Source: an uncultured marine group I thaumarchaeote
GTDB lineage: Archaea; Thermoproteota; Nitrososphaeria; Nitrososphaerales; Nitrosopumilaceae
Reading direction: 5' to 3'
DNA length: 63,767 bases
Assembly: GCA_902566725.1 (NCBI GenBank)
Contig: CACFJZ010000003.1
Location: forward strand, 1 to 63,767
Part shown: positions 33,486 to 43,224 of the stretch, in pieces
Layout of the letters: every line of letters begins with the position of its first letter
Position numbering within the stretch: the first letter of the stretch is position 1
The notes under the pieces: generated by a model
Databases searched by the model: none
Told to the model about the DNA's origin: nothing
The model's input: the letters and a program-made list of their open reading frames with translations, nothing else
Translations under genes and position numbers: made by a program

Positions 33486-34265
33486 ATGTCTGATAATTCT
33501 GAAAAAAAAATTGAATTAAAAATAAAATCTAAACTTGAACAAAAGAAAAGAAAGAAAACTCTTGATGATGGATTTAAAAAAAATAAAGTAATTAATGAAG
33601 TATTAGATAAGATTACAATTCTACAACTACATGATCTGATAAATTCAAAAATAATTTCATATGTGAATGGAGTTGTTAAGGCAGGAAAAGAATCGGTTGT
33701 TTTTTGGGCAAAAGATTTTGATGATAATGACTTGGCATTGAAAATTTATCTTGTAACAACATCTAATTTTAAACGACGTAGCCAATATGTTATGGGTGAT
33801 CCTAGATTCACTAGTGTAAAAAAAGGTACCAAAAACATAGTATATCTTTGGGCAAGAAAAGAATTCCAAAATATCTCAAAGTGTTATGATTGTGGAATAT
33901 CTGTGGTGAAACCAAGACATGTATCAAAAAATATTTTGATAATGGATTTTGAGGGAATTGATGGAAAACCTGAACAGACATTATTAGAATCTGAAATCGA
34001 CGAAAGCGATTATAACCAATCCATATCATTAATCACGGATTTGTACCAAAAGGCAAAATTAGTTCATGGTGATTTCTCTGAATATAATATTTTTAAAACT
34101 AAAAATGGGTTGAAAGTGTTTGATTTGGGATCTGCAGTTGATACAACCCATCCCAATACAATGGATTTTTTGAAAAGAGACATTAATAACATAACCAACT
34201 TCTTTGTAAAACGAGGACTAACAGTAGAAAATCCTGCTGATATCCTTGAAAGGATAATAAAATGA
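33486..34265 (+). CDS. rio1: Rio1 atypical serine protein kinase/ATPase
   Basis: Late 40S-type ribosome maturation factor. 259 residues: lysine-rich N-terminus, nucleotide lysine Lys86 in LALKIY, flexible loop (TTSNFKRRSQY), catalytic HGDFSEYN (Asp196, Asn201) and metal-binding FDLGSAVD (Asp213). The glycine loop is replaced by GKESVVFW, as usual for RIO kinases. Ends 4 nt inside the KH protein gene. Confidence 0.93.
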   Translation: MSDNSEKKIELKIKSKLEQKKRKKTLDDGFKKNKVINEVLDKITILQLHDLINSKIISYVNGVVKAGKESVVFWAKDFDDNDLALKIYLVTTSNFKRRSQYVMGDPRFTSVKKGTKNIVYLWARKEFQNISKCYDCGISVVKPRHVSKNILIMDFEGIDGKPEQTLLESEIDESDYNQSISLITDLYQKAKLVHGDFSEYNIFKTKNGLKVFDLGSAVDTTHPNTMDFLKRDINNITNFFVKRGLTVENPADILERIIK

Positions 34266-34831
34266 GCTTTGAAAAACTAGTTAGAATTCCAGTAGACCGA
34301 ATTGGTGTTATAATAGGTAAATCTGGAAAAACCAAACATCAAATTGAAAAAAAATGTAATGTTAATTTGAATATTGATAGTGAAACTGGTGAAGTAATAA
34401 TTACTAGTGACAAAATTGATGGAAATATCAGTCCATTCAAGGCAGTTGAAATTGTTTCTGCAATGGGACGTGGATTTTCTCCTGAAAACTCATTACGATT
34501 ATTACGTGGCGAAAATAGTTTACACATTATTGACCTACGTGAGTTTGGTGGAAAATCTCCTGATCAAATTGAACGAATTAAAGGAAGAATTATTGGTGAA
34601 AATGGAGCTGCACGACAGAACATGGAAAGTTTAACGGGAGCAACAATTTCTGTTTATGGTAGAACTGTTGGGATTATTGGTGAACCAAATCAATTACGTT
34701 TAGCAGTTGATGCAATCTCCTCATTATGTAGTGGCAGCATGCATGGTCCTGTTTATAATAAATTAGAAGCTGCACGAAGAAAAGAAAAGGCTGAAAAAGC
34801 TTTGTTATGGGAAAATCAAGATGTCTTCTAA
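34262..34831 (+). CDS. KH-domain protein (archaeal Dim2/Pno1-like)
   Basis: 189 residues, two KH-type domains: RIGVIIGKSGKTKHQIE near 12-28 (GxxG = GKSG) and GRIIGENGAARQNME near 109-123 (GENG). Matches the archaeal Pno1/Dim2 homologue that binds the 3' end of 16S rRNA and partners Nob1 and Rio1. Overlaps rio1 by 4 nt and top6B by 11 nt. Nob1 is encoded 20 kb away. Confidence 0.9.
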   Translation: MSFEKLVRIPVDRIGVIIGKSGKTKHQIEKKCNVNLNIDSETGEVIITSDKIDGNISPFKAVEIVSAMGRGFSPENSLRLLRGENSLHIIDLREFGGKSPDQIERIKGRIIGENGAARQNMESLTGATISVYGRTVGIIGEPNQLRLAVDAISSLCSGSMHGPVYNKLEAARRKEKAEKALLWENQDVF

Positions 34832-36689
34832 AGAAAATTTTAATCAAATCTCTCCTAGTGAGTTTTTCTATCGTAATCGTGATCTTGCTGGTTTTAGTAA
34901 TCCAACTCGCTCATTATACACTGCTGTTCGTGAATTTGTTGAAAACTCTTTAGATGCATGTGACCACAGTGGAATCTTACCAAACATTCACATGACAATC
35001 AAGGCAGTAGATCCTGAAAAACCTGACCCAAAACCCTACATCTTAACTGTAAAGGATAATGGACCTGGAATACCTGCAAAACATGTTCCTTTGGCATTTG
35101 GAACTGTGTTATATGGTTCGAAATTTGGCTTAAAACAAGCACGTGGAATGTTTGGTTTAGGTGCAACTATGGCTATTCTTTATGGACAAATTACCACAAA
35201 CAAACCTGTTAAAGTAAAAAGTAATGCAGATGGAAAAACTCGTTTTGATTTTGAAATGAAACTTGATATTCAAAAAAACAAACCCGTCATAATGAAAAAA
35301 CAAGAAACTTCTAGCTCTGAACAGGGACTGAGTGTCAGCATAGTTTTAGAGGGTGATTATGCAAAAGCTGGAACTAAAATACGTGATTATGTTTATCAAA
35401 CCTCTCTGATTACTCCATATGCAACAATATCTTTTGATGATCCAAAAGGTGAAAAATTCCATCATAAAGCAATCATTCGTTCGATGCCTCCTGCTCCTAC
35501 TGTTATTGCACCTCATCCATATGGAATTGATGTTGAAACAATTCGTCGAATGCTTGTTGATACACACTATCAAATTCCAAACGTTGATGATAAAATGATT
35601 GAAAAAGTTAGAAAGGAATTAGGAATGTCAAAAAGTAAATTTAGTTATAAAGATATAATGAAAAAAACTGAGAAAAAATGGAAGTCATTAACTAGACCTG
35701 TTCGTGTTGTAATAGCTTTAATGTCATTTCTTGAAGCAGATTTTGAACAACTACAAAGAATTAGAATTGAAGATGTAGATTTAAGAAATAATAAATTAGT
35801 CTATTGGGATTATAGTACATCTCAAACTCTTGCAGTAGACATGGATACTGAAAGTCCTTATTATAAACAATTAGCAAATACTGTTCAAGGCGAATCACTT
35901 ACTCACTTTTTAACAAAAAGATTTCAGAGAGTGGGTCCGACTGCTGCACTAGAATTTTGTAAATTTGCAAAGTTCAAACCTGAAACTAGAGTCGGAAATA
36001 TGACTGATCAAGAATTAGTAAAATTAAGTGATGCATTACAAACATACGAAGGATTTAGATCTCCTGATCCTACCTGTTTAGCACCGCTAGGTGATGGTCC
36101 ACTTGAAAAAGGAATAGAAAGAAGATTTGAACCTGATTTCATGGCTGTAGTTCAAAGGACTGCGTCAGCTTATTCTGGATTTCCATTTGTCATTGAAATG
36201 GGAATCGCATATGGAGGTAAAATTGAATCACGTGGCACTACTGTGTATCGATTTGCAAATAGAATTCCATTGTTATATGACGAAGGAAGTGACGTTGTAC
36301 TAAAAGTTGTTAAAGATACAGATTGGAATCGTTATAAAGTGAAAAATGATTCTGCACCATTTATCATAGTATCACATATTTGCTCAACGAGAGTGCCATA
36401 CAAAACTGTAGGAAAAGAAAATGTAGCAGACAGACCAGAAATTGAAAAAGAACTTAGATTGGCACTTCAATTCCTTTCAAGAAAACTTTCTGGATACATG
36501 TCTAAAAAAGGTCAAGCAGAAGCTGCAAAAAAACGTGCTAATTTATATTCAAAATATTTGCCACTTGTAGCACAATTTTGTACTGAGTTATCTGGAAAAA
36601 AGAAAGAACCAAACTATAAAAAATTGATTAAAGAAGAAACTGCAATGGACAATACTAGTGAAGATAAGGAGGTAGAGAAGAATGGCTAA
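34821..36689 (+). CDS. top6B: DNA topoisomerase VI subunit B
   Basis: ATP-gating subunit of type IIB topoisomerase. 622 residues: GHKL fold with REFVENSLDA (Glu38, Asn42), DNGPGIP and GMFGLGATM lid; H2TH and transducer domains (residues ~215-460) follow, ending in a basic tail. The ATG lies 11 nt inside the KH gene, and the stop overlaps top6A by 8 nt. Confidence 0.97.
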   Translation: MSSKENFNQISPSEFFYRNRDLAGFSNPTRSLYTAVREFVENSLDACDHSGILPNIHMTIKAVDPEKPDPKPYILTVKDNGPGIPAKHVPLAFGTVLYGSKFGLKQARGMFGLGATMAILYGQITTNKPVKVKSNADGKTRFDFEMKLDIQKNKPVIMKKQETSSSEQGLSVSIVLEGDYAKAGTKIRDYVYQTSLITPYATISFDDPKGEKFHHKAIIRSMPPAPTVIAPHPYGIDVETIRRMLVDTHYQIPNVDDKMIEKVRKELGMSKSKFSYKDIMKKTEKKWKSLTRPVRVVIALMSFLEADFEQLQRIRIEDVDLRNNKLVYWDYSTSQTLAVDMDTESPYYKQLANTVQGESLTHFLTKRFQRVGPTAALEFCKFAKFKPETRVGNMTDQELVKLSDALQTYEGFRSPDPTCLAPLGDGPLEKGIERRFEPDFMAVVQRTASAYSGFPFVIEMGIAYGGKIESRGTTVYRFANRIPLLYDEGSDVVLKVVKDTDWNRYKVKNDSAPFIIVSHICSTRVPYKTVGKENVADRPEIEKELRLALQFLSRKLSGYMSKKGQAEAAKKRANLYSKYLPLVAQFCTELSGKKKEPNYKKLIKEETAMDNTSEDKEVEKNG

Positions 36690-37803
36690 AAAAGTAACAA
36701 AAAAGCAAACAAAAAAGGAAACAAAAAAGGAAAAAATTGATAAATCGAAAAAACTCATTCAGGCTCTTAAAAACCATGGTGCTCAAATCTATGAAGATCT
36801 TGAAAATGGTGAATTCCCAAAATTTTCAATACCAAATCGTTCTATTAGTAACATCATTTATGATAAAAAACTAAGACAGTATGTACTTGGAACTAATGCA
36901 TCTCTGAGAAGTGCAAGAAATAGTTCTCAATTACGTTCATTCACACAATTACTATGGCTTGCATTTTTTGCAAATAAATTAACTCATGAAAAAAAATCAT
37001 CCACACTCCGAGATGTCTATTATTCATCTCAAGCATTTGCCGTAGATTTTGAAGACCAACAAGAATCGGATAATATTATAGTAGACTTGGAAGCCGTATT
37101 GTCTCAACCTAGAGAAGATTTTTTTGTATTTCCTGAAGAACGAAGTAGCATTTTTGGTGATTTAACTATTGAATATACAATTCCTGGGTATGAAGGAAAA
37201 ACACAAAATCTCTCCAGTCATCCTGATGGATATGCAATTGGACCAAGTATGACTTCTGCACAGTTGACTGACACTAGTGCTGAACTTGTGATTGCTATAG
37301 AGAAAGGTGGTTTGTTTACAAGATTTGTTGAAGAACAAGTTGATAAAAAATTCAAATCTATTATAATCAATACTGGAGGACAAGCTCCTCGTTCAACAAG
37401 AACATTATTGAAACGTTTGCATGATGAACTGGGATTACCTGTTGTAATTCTTACTGATGGTGATGTGTATGGAGAACATATTGCAATGGTAATTAAATCT
37501 GGTTCTGCAAATGCTGCTCACTTAAGAGAATTGACTGTACCTGATGCAAAATGGATGGGTGTATGGGCAACAGATATTGACAAATTCAAACTTCCTACAA
37601 TTCCAATGACTGAATCTGACATCAAAAGATGTTATGATTTACTTAAAGATCCTAGATATGAAGAAGGATTGTGGAAACGAGAATTAGAAGTCTTCATAAA
37701 AATTAAAAGGAAAGCAGAACTAGAAGCATTTTCAAAGTATGGTCTTACAAACATCACTGAAAAATATTTGCCTAAAAAATTAGAAGAATCAAAAAGCTTC
37801 TGA
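36682..37803 (+). CDS. top6A: DNA topoisomerase VI subunit A
   Basis: Spo11-like cleaving subunit. 373 residues: a lysine-rich N-terminus, winged-helix with the catalytic tyrosine in LRDVYYSSQ (Tyr113/114), and a Toprim domain with AIEKGGLF (Glu) and LTDGDVYG (Asp-x-Asp). Together with Top6B it relaxes and decatenates DNA. Ends overlapping a convergent HSP20-like gene by 15 nt. Confidence 0.97.
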   Translation: MAKKVTKKQTKKETKKEKIDKSKKLIQALKNHGAQIYEDLENGEFPKFSIPNRSISNIIYDKKLRQYVLGTNASLRSARNSSQLRSFTQLLWLAFFANKLTHEKKSSTLRDVYYSSQAFAVDFEDQQESDNIIVDLEAVLSQPREDFFVFPEERSSIFGDLTIEYTIPGYEGKTQNLSSHPDGYAIGPSMTSAQLTDTSAELVIAIEKGGLFTRFVEEQVDKKFKSIIINTGGQAPRSTRTLLKRLHDELGLPVVILTDGDVYGEHIAMVIKSGSANAAHLRELTVPDAKWMGVWATDIDKFKLPTIPMTESDIKRCYDLLKDPRYEEGLWKRELEVFIKIKRKAELEAFSKYGLTNITEKYLPKKLEESKSF

Positions 37804-38262
37804 TGTTCTAATTCTTAATGTTAGAACGCCATTTCTGTATTTGAAATCTGCAATCTCCATTGAATTTGGCCCTTCAATTTGTACTTCTTTTGAAAATCCT
37901 TGTGAGCCTCTTATGTACAAAACACTGTCGATTAGTCTAACTGCAATTTTATCTTCTGGACCTGGAACTTCTGCAACAAAAACTGTTTCATTGTCTCCCT
38001 TAATCAAATCATACACCCAATTCTTTGATTCTTGTTCTCTTGCTTGGAATTTTGGCTTCTGTGTTAGAACCATTTTCTTAATTGCTCTAGTCCAGTAAAC
38101 TATTGTAACTAATGCAATTCCAATTAATATGAAACTTACAAATCCATTGTCTGCACGTAATGACATTGCATAGACTAAACCAAAGAAAATTAACAAAATT
38201 ATAGGTATTACATAATTTAGAGATTTTTCAGTTGGTTGGGTAGCATTTGCATATTTACTCAA
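37789..38262 (-). CDS. Membrane-anchored HSP20/alpha-crystallin-like protein
   Basis: 157 residues. Two N-terminal membrane segments (about 17-33 and 42-60), then a linker and an alpha-crystallin-like beta sandwich (about 92-157): VFVAEVPGPEDKIAVRL, VLYIRGSQGF and NGVLTLRIR (parts). This matches the A-x-x-x-n-GVL-x-l signature of HSP20. The usual C-terminal I-x-I motif is reduced to LTLRIR. Anchoring a holdase in the membrane is uncommon. Shares a short divergent promoter with the 80-residue gene. Confidence 0.8.
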   Translation of the reverse strand: MSKYANATQPTEKSLNYVIPIILLIFFGLVYAMSLRADNGFVSFILIGIALVTIVYWTRAIKKMVLTQKPKFQAREQESKNWVYDLIKGDNETVFVAEVPGPEDKIAVRLIDSVLYIRGSQGFSKEVQIEGPNSMEIADFKYRNGVLTLRIRTSEAF

Positions 38263-38330
38263 TACACAAAAATCTGTTTTACCAAATATAAAGCATCTTT
38301 GGTTTTTATAGGTAGAATTCCTATCTGAAA

Positions 38331-38573
38331 ATGTTGGCTGAACATCCTGTAAAAAAACTAACCATGACAGACATTGCTGCTAAAGGTTCCTTGATTGCTA
38401 TACTCATATCCGTTCCAACATTAGTTGTATTTTTTGCGATTTGGACAATATCTGATGATCTCATTTATGGTGCAGTGGGAGGTTTGATAACTAATTTCAT
38501 CACACTTGGAATATCCTTCAAAATAGTTAGTAAGAAATTTACCAAAAAACCAAAAGATGACTTTGAATTATAG
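38331..38573 (+). CDS. Small two-TM membrane protein
   Basis: 80 residues: a polar N-terminus, TM at ~20-42 (LIAILISVPTLVVFFAIWTI), a loop, second TM ~46-64 (GAVGGLITNFITLGISF) and a basic tail (KIVSKKFTKKPKDD). Similar in layout to the EGGL pair at 16.6-17.0 kb but without that loop motif. Unknown function. 8 nt before a winged-helix gene, so likely cotranscribed. Confidence 0.7.
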   Translation: MLAEHPVKKLTMTDIAAKGSLIAILISVPTLVVFFAIWTISDDLIYGAVGGLITNFITLGISFKIVSKKFTKKPKDDFEL

Positions 38574-38581
38574 TAAATACA

Positions 38582-38950
38582 ATGAAACTCTCAGAAATCA
38601 CTCAAACTCTTGTATCAGAAATAAAATTAACTGAAATTCAGGCAAAGATCTTCTTACATGTAGTTCTTCATGGTCAAATGAAATCCTCCGAAATTTCAGA
38701 TAAGCTAAATATTTCTCTTGATGATGCTATAGTAAACTGCAAAAAACTTGTAGAATTAGGAGGTTTTATCGACATGCCAAATGATGAATTTGAAGCTATG
38801 CATCCTAGATTTACAGCTGTGAATATGTATAGAAAAATGTGTGAAAGAGAACAAAAAGAATTCAAGAAAAATCTTGAAATTGATAATATTGGAGTTGCAC
38901 TAGAGGTATCCTATGATGATGCAAGGACTAAATATAACAAAAAAATTTGA
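38582..38950 (+). CDS. TrmB-like winged-helix protein
   Basis: 122 residues: N-terminal winged helix (LTEIQAKIFLHVVLHGQMKSSEISDKLNISLDDA, in parts, 17-50) of TrmB type, then a helix-rich tail with AMHPRFTAVNMYRKM. No sugar-binding domain, so it is a truncated TrmB relative of the kind abundant in thaumarchaea. Its 3' end overlaps the next gene start by 4 nt. Confidence 0.8.
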   Translation: MKLSEITQTLVSEIKLTEIQAKIFLHVVLHGQMKSSEISDKLNISLDDAIVNCKKLVELGGFIDMPNDEFEAMHPRFTAVNMYRKMCEREQKEFKKNLEIDNIGVALEVSYDDARTKYNKKI

Positions 38951-38955
38951 ATGAT

Positions 38956-39387
38956 ATGAGCGAAACACCATCTGAGACGCCAAAAACACCTGAAATTTAC
39001 AAGTGCTGTGATAACCCTCAGATTACTTACCTTGCACCTGTTAACATAAACATTGATGAAAGAACAATTGGTTCTGTTGATGTCTGGCGATGTGCTGTAT
39101 GCATGAAAAATTTCTGTGAAGAAAAAACATTGGGAATTGATTCTATTACTGATATTGTTGGAATGCCAAGAATTGATGATGATGAAAAATGGGCAGTAAT
39201 TGTTAGTAAGTTACAAAAAGGTAAGGACAAATGGAAATTAGTTAGACTCAAAGAAAGTGGAATGATAAAATTTGAAACGGCAGATGAAAAACTAATTGAT
39301 CTAAAAATTGAAGACTACAAAATTGTAGATGACTTTCATTCAAGTTTTCTTGTATTAGATCACATACATAGAGCAGTTGAAATTTAA
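38956..39387 (+). CDS. Hypothetical protein with Cys pairs
   Basis: 143 residues from ATG 38956 (a TTG at 38947 would add three residues and overlap the previous gene). KCCDNP and WRCAVCMKNFC provide four or five cysteines, a possible metal site; a charged C-terminal domain follows. No family recognised. Cotranscribed with the TrmB-like gene upstream and the 94-residue gene downstream. Confidence 0.65.
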   Translation: MSETPSETPKTPEIYKCCDNPQITYLAPVNINIDERTIGSVDVWRCAVCMKNFCEEKTLGIDSITDIVGMPRIDDDEKWAVIVSKLQKGKDKWKLVRLKESGMIKFETADEKLIDLKIEDYKIVDDFHSSFLVLDHIHRAVEI

Positions 39388-39389
39388 TC

Positions 39390-39674
39390 TTGAAACTTTC
39401 TGTACACATCGAAGAAATTACTGGAACACAAATGGCTGCAAAAATTATAGGTAATTTCTCTATTGAACAAAATTCATTTCCTTTTACTGGTATTGCATTT
39501 GGACGAATAGGAGGTCAAAATGTAGGTGTGAAACTAACTGAAGATGTTGAAAAAAAGATAGTTGAATTAGGCTATAATCTTGATGAGGTCATTGAAACCC
39601 TACAAAAAAATCTAATTCATGGTGATCTTACCTTGCCTGAAGGTCTAAAACGAGAATCTTTTGCTGATGACTAA
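39390..39674 (+). CDS. Small conserved hypothetical protein
   Basis: 94 residues from TTG 39390, 2 nt after the previous stop. Beta-strand-rich first half ([20 protein letters not shown], part) and helical second half ([20 protein letters not shown], part). No known domain. The 3' end overlaps the convergent mtnP by 4 nt. Confidence 0.65.
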   Translation: MKLSVHIEEITGTQMAAKIIGNFSIEQNSFPFTGIAFGRIGGQNVGVKLTEDVEKKIVELGYNLDEVIETLQKNLIHGDLTLPEGLKRESFADD

Positions 39675-40483
39675 AATTCTGCTTCTTCTAATGCTTTCGC
39701 ACAAGAACATGACATTGAAGCTGGAATTTTATCAATAAGTTCTGTAAGGAGTTTCTTAGTAAATTCGACATTTTTTGATAATGTTTCGATAACTTCTTTT
39801 GCTGTAACTGGTTTTTCTGCCCAAACATCATAATCAGTTACAGTCGAAATTGAAGCATAACAAATTTGAGCTTCTCTTGCTAATTGACATTCTGGTACCA
39901 ATGTCATGCCAATAATGTCTGCTCCTGTACTCTTGTAAAATTTTGATTCTGCTTTGGTTGAAAATCTAGGTCCTTCAATACAGACGTATGTTGCTTCTTT
40001 GTGAATTTTCAACTCTTGTTTTTCTGCCACATCTAGAATTACTTTTTGTAAATCTGGACAAAATGGATCTGCAACTGAAATGTGAATCACTCTTCCGTCT
40101 TCAGAAAATGAACCTTTTCGTGATTTTGTAAAATCTAAAAATTGGGTTGGTAATGCAAAGTGTCTAGGCGCAAACTCTTCTTTGAGACTTCCAACAGCTG
40201 ATGGAGCAATAATTCTCTTAACCCCTAACTCTTTGAACGCCCAGATGTTTGCCCTGTAATTTATCATGTGAGGTGGAATAGTATGCTTTTTTCCATGTCT
40301 TGGTAAGAAAGCAATCTTTCTTCCATGAAATTCACCAATTGTAATTGCATCTGATGGTTTTCCGTATGGTGTATCTATCTCAATTTCTTTTGATTCTTTT
40401 AACAATCCTGAATCATAAATTCCTGTACCGCCAAAAATTCCAATTTCTGCAGTTTCTTTATCTTTACCGTTTAATTTTAACAA
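39671..40483 (-). CDS. mtnP: S-methyl-5'-thioadenosine phosphorylase
   Basis: Phosphorolysis of MTA (a by-product of polyamine synthesis) to adenine and methylthioribose-1-phosphate. 270 residues of the PNP/MTAP family: [10 protein letters not shown] phosphate loop, [20 protein letters not shown] (part), [13 protein letters not shown] and [11 protein letters not shown]. The C-terminus has a CSC motif (SMSCSCAKA) often seen in archaeal MTAPs. Cotranscribed with apt (2-nt gap), so released adenine is salvaged at once. Confidence 0.95.
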   Translation of the reverse strand: MLKLNGKDKETAEIGIFGGTGIYDSGLLKESKEIEIDTPYGKPSDAITIGEFHGRKIAFLPRHGKKHTIPPHMINYRANIWAFKELGVKRIIAPSAVGSLKEEFAPRHFALPTQFLDFTKSRKGSFSEDGRVIHISVADPFCPDLQKVILDVAEKQELKIHKEATYVCIEGPRFSTKAESKFYKSTGADIIGMTLVPECQLAREAQICYASISTVTDYDVWAEKPVTAKEVIETLSKNVEFTKKLLTELIDKIPASMSCSCAKALEEAEF

Positions 40484-40485
40484 TT

Positions 40486-40998
40486 CTAATATTCCACCAA
40501 TGATTCTGATCTATAATCTTTAATTTTATCTCTACCGTTTAATTCAAGTAATTCTATTATGAATGCAAATCCAGTGATCTCTCCTTTAATTTTCTCAATT
40601 AATTTTGCTGCTGCTTTTGCTGTACCACCTGTTGCGAGTAAATCATCACAAATGACAACTCGCTGTCCTTCTTTGATAACATCTTTTTGAACTTCTAATG
40701 TTGCCTTACCATATTCTAGCGTATATGATGTCTTTGCAACTTTTCCAGGTAATTTTCCTGCCTTTCGAAGAAGAATCATTCCTTTATTGTATTTTAATGC
40801 CAATGCACATGCAATTATGAATCCTCTTGATTCAATTCCTGCAAAAACATCCACATCATTTGGATGAAATTTCTTTGAAAATTCTTCTACCATGAATGAT
40901 AATGCAGCTGGATCTCCTAATATTGGTGAAAAATCTCTGAACAAAATTCCTTTTTTAGGAAAATCTGGATAATCTCCTATTTTGTCTCTTAGATTCAT
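40486..40998 (-). CDS. apt: Adenine phosphoribosyltransferase
   Basis: Converts adenine and PRPP to AMP. 170 residues, type I PRTase: PRPP loop [16 protein letters not shown] (about 119-134), [14 protein letters not shown] and KAGKLPGKV. Coupled to mtnP for methionine and purine recovery. A leaderless start at ATG 40998 is plausible. Confidence 0.96.
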   Translation of the reverse strand: MNLRDKIGDYPDFPKKGILFRDFSPILGDPAALSFMVEEFSKKFHPNDVDVFAGIESRGFIIACALALKYNKGMILLRKAGKLPGKVAKTSYTLEYGKATLEVQKDVIKEGQRVVICDDLLATGGTAKAAAKLIEKIKGEITGFAFIIELLELNGRDKIKDYRSESLVEY

Positions 40999-41039
40999 GA
41001 AATTACACGAAAAACCCAGAAATAAAAACCGTTAGTTAA

Positions 41040-43160
41040 TCAATTAATCAAAAATACTGTGGATGCTTCTTTAGAACCATCATCAGCTTTTATAGTATAC
41101 TCTCCTGGATTTAGATCTCTTTCAATTTTCCATATTGTTATGAATTCTCCATTACTTTTTGCAGTTATGTTTAATTCATTTAATATATTGTTATCAGAAT
41201 TAAATATCACTATTGACACGGTAGCTGACATTCTTGCACCACTTCCTGAAATATTTACCATGTCTCCTATTTGATAATTACTCTTATCTGTCATTATTGA
41301 TAAAATGTCTTCGTTACCGAGAACCATGAATTCTGTATCTTTGAAATTTCCTCCACTCTTGGCATTGATTGTCCATATGCCTTGAACTGCATCATTTGGA
41401 ATTCTGAAATTATCTATTTTGAATACTCCTGATTTATCTGAAAACGTCTCCACTTTTTTAATTATTTTCCCATTAGAATCAGTGATTGTAACATCTAACA
41501 ACACGTTGAATGCACCTGTACTACCTAGAATTAACATTTGTTCACCGGGTTTGTACTCGTCTCTTGTTGACTGAACTTCTATTGCACCTGAGCCTGTGCT
41601 TAGTCCTATGGTAAATATTTCTGAACTTGAACTCTCTCCTCTTTTAACATTAAACGTAAATGATCCTGTTGGTAAATCCTCTGTAGATATTACATAAACT
41701 TCTTTACCATCTGGTCCTAAATTCACTGTATCGGAAATCTTTTCTCTATCTGCAGAATCAATAACAATTATTGATACTTGTGAATTTGTAGGACCTTGCA
41801 TTAAGATCTCCACATTCTCTCCAACTGAAAAATTCAATTTAGATGTTCTAAGAACTATAATTTCTTCGGGTTCTTGACCTATGCCAAAAATACTAACTCC
41901 TTCTTCATCACCTTGAAAACTTGTTAACACGTACGTTCCTTCAATTGCACCTCTAGGAATATCGACTTCGAAGTTAACTTCTCCTGTTTCTCCAATAGTA
42001 ATTGACTTTGAGTAGATCTCCGTTCCAATTGAATCCTCGACTATGATTGACATTTCTCTATTTGGAACTGCAGTTCCTTCGAACGAAATTGTTTCTCCAG
42101 ATTCATACATTGAAAATTCTGATTCAATGTTAATTATTTTAGCACTAATAACATCGATATTTCTTAATGCTTTGTTTAATCCATCTGTTATTTCAATCGA
42201 AACTGGACCCAACTTCATATCTGGCATAAATAAATTATCATAACTCCATTTTCCATTAAATCCTACTAGAATTGTATCTATATTTAGAATATTTCCATCT
42301 GGATGTTTAGATGTAATTGTTAATGTTGTATTTGGCGTTGCTGTTCCCACAAGTGTGATTATTTCTCCACGTTTAACTTCTTTAGGTGTATTTCCAAGTG
42401 ATAATTTTATTAAATCTGGTATTACTCTTTTATCTTCATTAGGTATTCTAATACTAATTATTTCTTCATTTCCCCCAGAGTCTCGTAAAATAAATTCTGT
42501 TCTGTCATCATTAATCACATTTGGTGTTTTTGCTGTGAATAAAACTCTTCCATCCTCATCAACGTTGACAGTAGTAAACAAATCATTACCAATATAGAAA
42601 TCCAGCTTCTCATTAGGTACAAAATTCTTACCTATCACTCTAAACTCTGAATTTGAACTTGGGTTTTCAGGAATAAATCTAAAACTAGATTCTTCTTTAA
42701 TTCCTACTACTTTTGGTTTATTTAGTTCGGTTTGATTATCTGTTGTTTCTGTAATTGTAACTTGTGTGCTTGCTGAGCTAATGACTTCGCCGTTAGAGTC
42801 TAAAGCTTTCCAATTGATAATTGGGTTGTTTCCTATTGTTTTTATTCCAATCTTCACGCTCTCCCCTGGATTTACTTCATTTTGAGTAGTGAATTCAATC
42901 ACTCCATTAAGCTGTTTTTTACCCATCCACCCTTGTTCTGTTTTAAAAGACTTGAATTCATTATCTCCGCTTATCCAAATTCTAATACTATCGATTTGTG
43001 CAGTATTACCTCTACTATTCTTTAATTCAAGTATAGTTGAATCTTCAAATCCGATGCTTGTAGCAATTACCTCATCTGCAAAACTGCTCTGAGATGATGA
43101 AACTACTAAAACCGATGAAATCAGAAATATTGAAAGAATCACTGGTATCACTGTTCTCAT
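41040..43160 (-). CDS. Secreted surface protein with Ig-like repeats
   Basis: 706 residues with an N-terminal signal sequence (about 5-24, ending near SSQSSFA). The rest is beta-rich and built of about six ~90-residue Ig/Big-like modules, each with a start like SxYxxGExIxxxG or NYQIGDMVNISGSG and a later GTYVLTS/PGEYTIKA strand. No C-terminal anchor. Low Cys content. Likely an S-layer or adhesion protein; thaumarchaeal genomes carry many such modules. Confidence 0.8.
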   Translation of the reverse strand: MRTVIPVILSIFLISSVLVVSSSQSSFADEVIATSIGFEDSTILELKNSRGNTAQIDSIRIWISGDNEFKSFKTEQGWMGKKQLNGVIEFTTQNEVNPGESVKIGIKTIGNNPIINWKALDSNGEVISSASTQVTITETTDNQTELNKPKVVGIKEESSFRFIPENPSSNSEFRVIGKNFVPNEKLDFYIGNDLFTTVNVDEDGRVLFTAKTPNVINDDRTEFILRDSGGNEEIISIRIPNEDKRVIPDLIKLSLGNTPKEVKRGEIITLVGTATPNTTLTITSKHPDGNILNIDTILVGFNGKWSYDNLFMPDMKLGPVSIEITDGLNKALRNIDVISAKIINIESEFSMYESGETISFEGTAVPNREMSIIVEDSIGTEIYSKSITIGETGEVNFEVDIPRGAIEGTYVLTSFQGDEEGVSIFGIGQEPEEIIVLRTSKLNFSVGENVEILMQGPTNSQVSIIVIDSADREKISDTVNLGPDGKEVYVISTEDLPTGSFTFNVKRGESSSSEIFTIGLSTGSGAIEVQSTRDEYKPGEQMLILGSTGAFNVLLDVTITDSNGKIIKKVETFSDKSGVFKIDNFRIPNDAVQGIWTINAKSGGNFKDTEFMVLGNEDILSIMTDKSNYQIGDMVNISGSGARMSATVSIVIFNSDNNILNELNITAKSNGEFITIWKIERDLNPGEYTIKADDGSKEASTVFLIN

Positions 43161-43224
43161 TATAATAAACCCTCCAACGTCTACAATTAAATCTTAATGA
43201 GAATTGGTTCGTAAAGTTTTGAGT

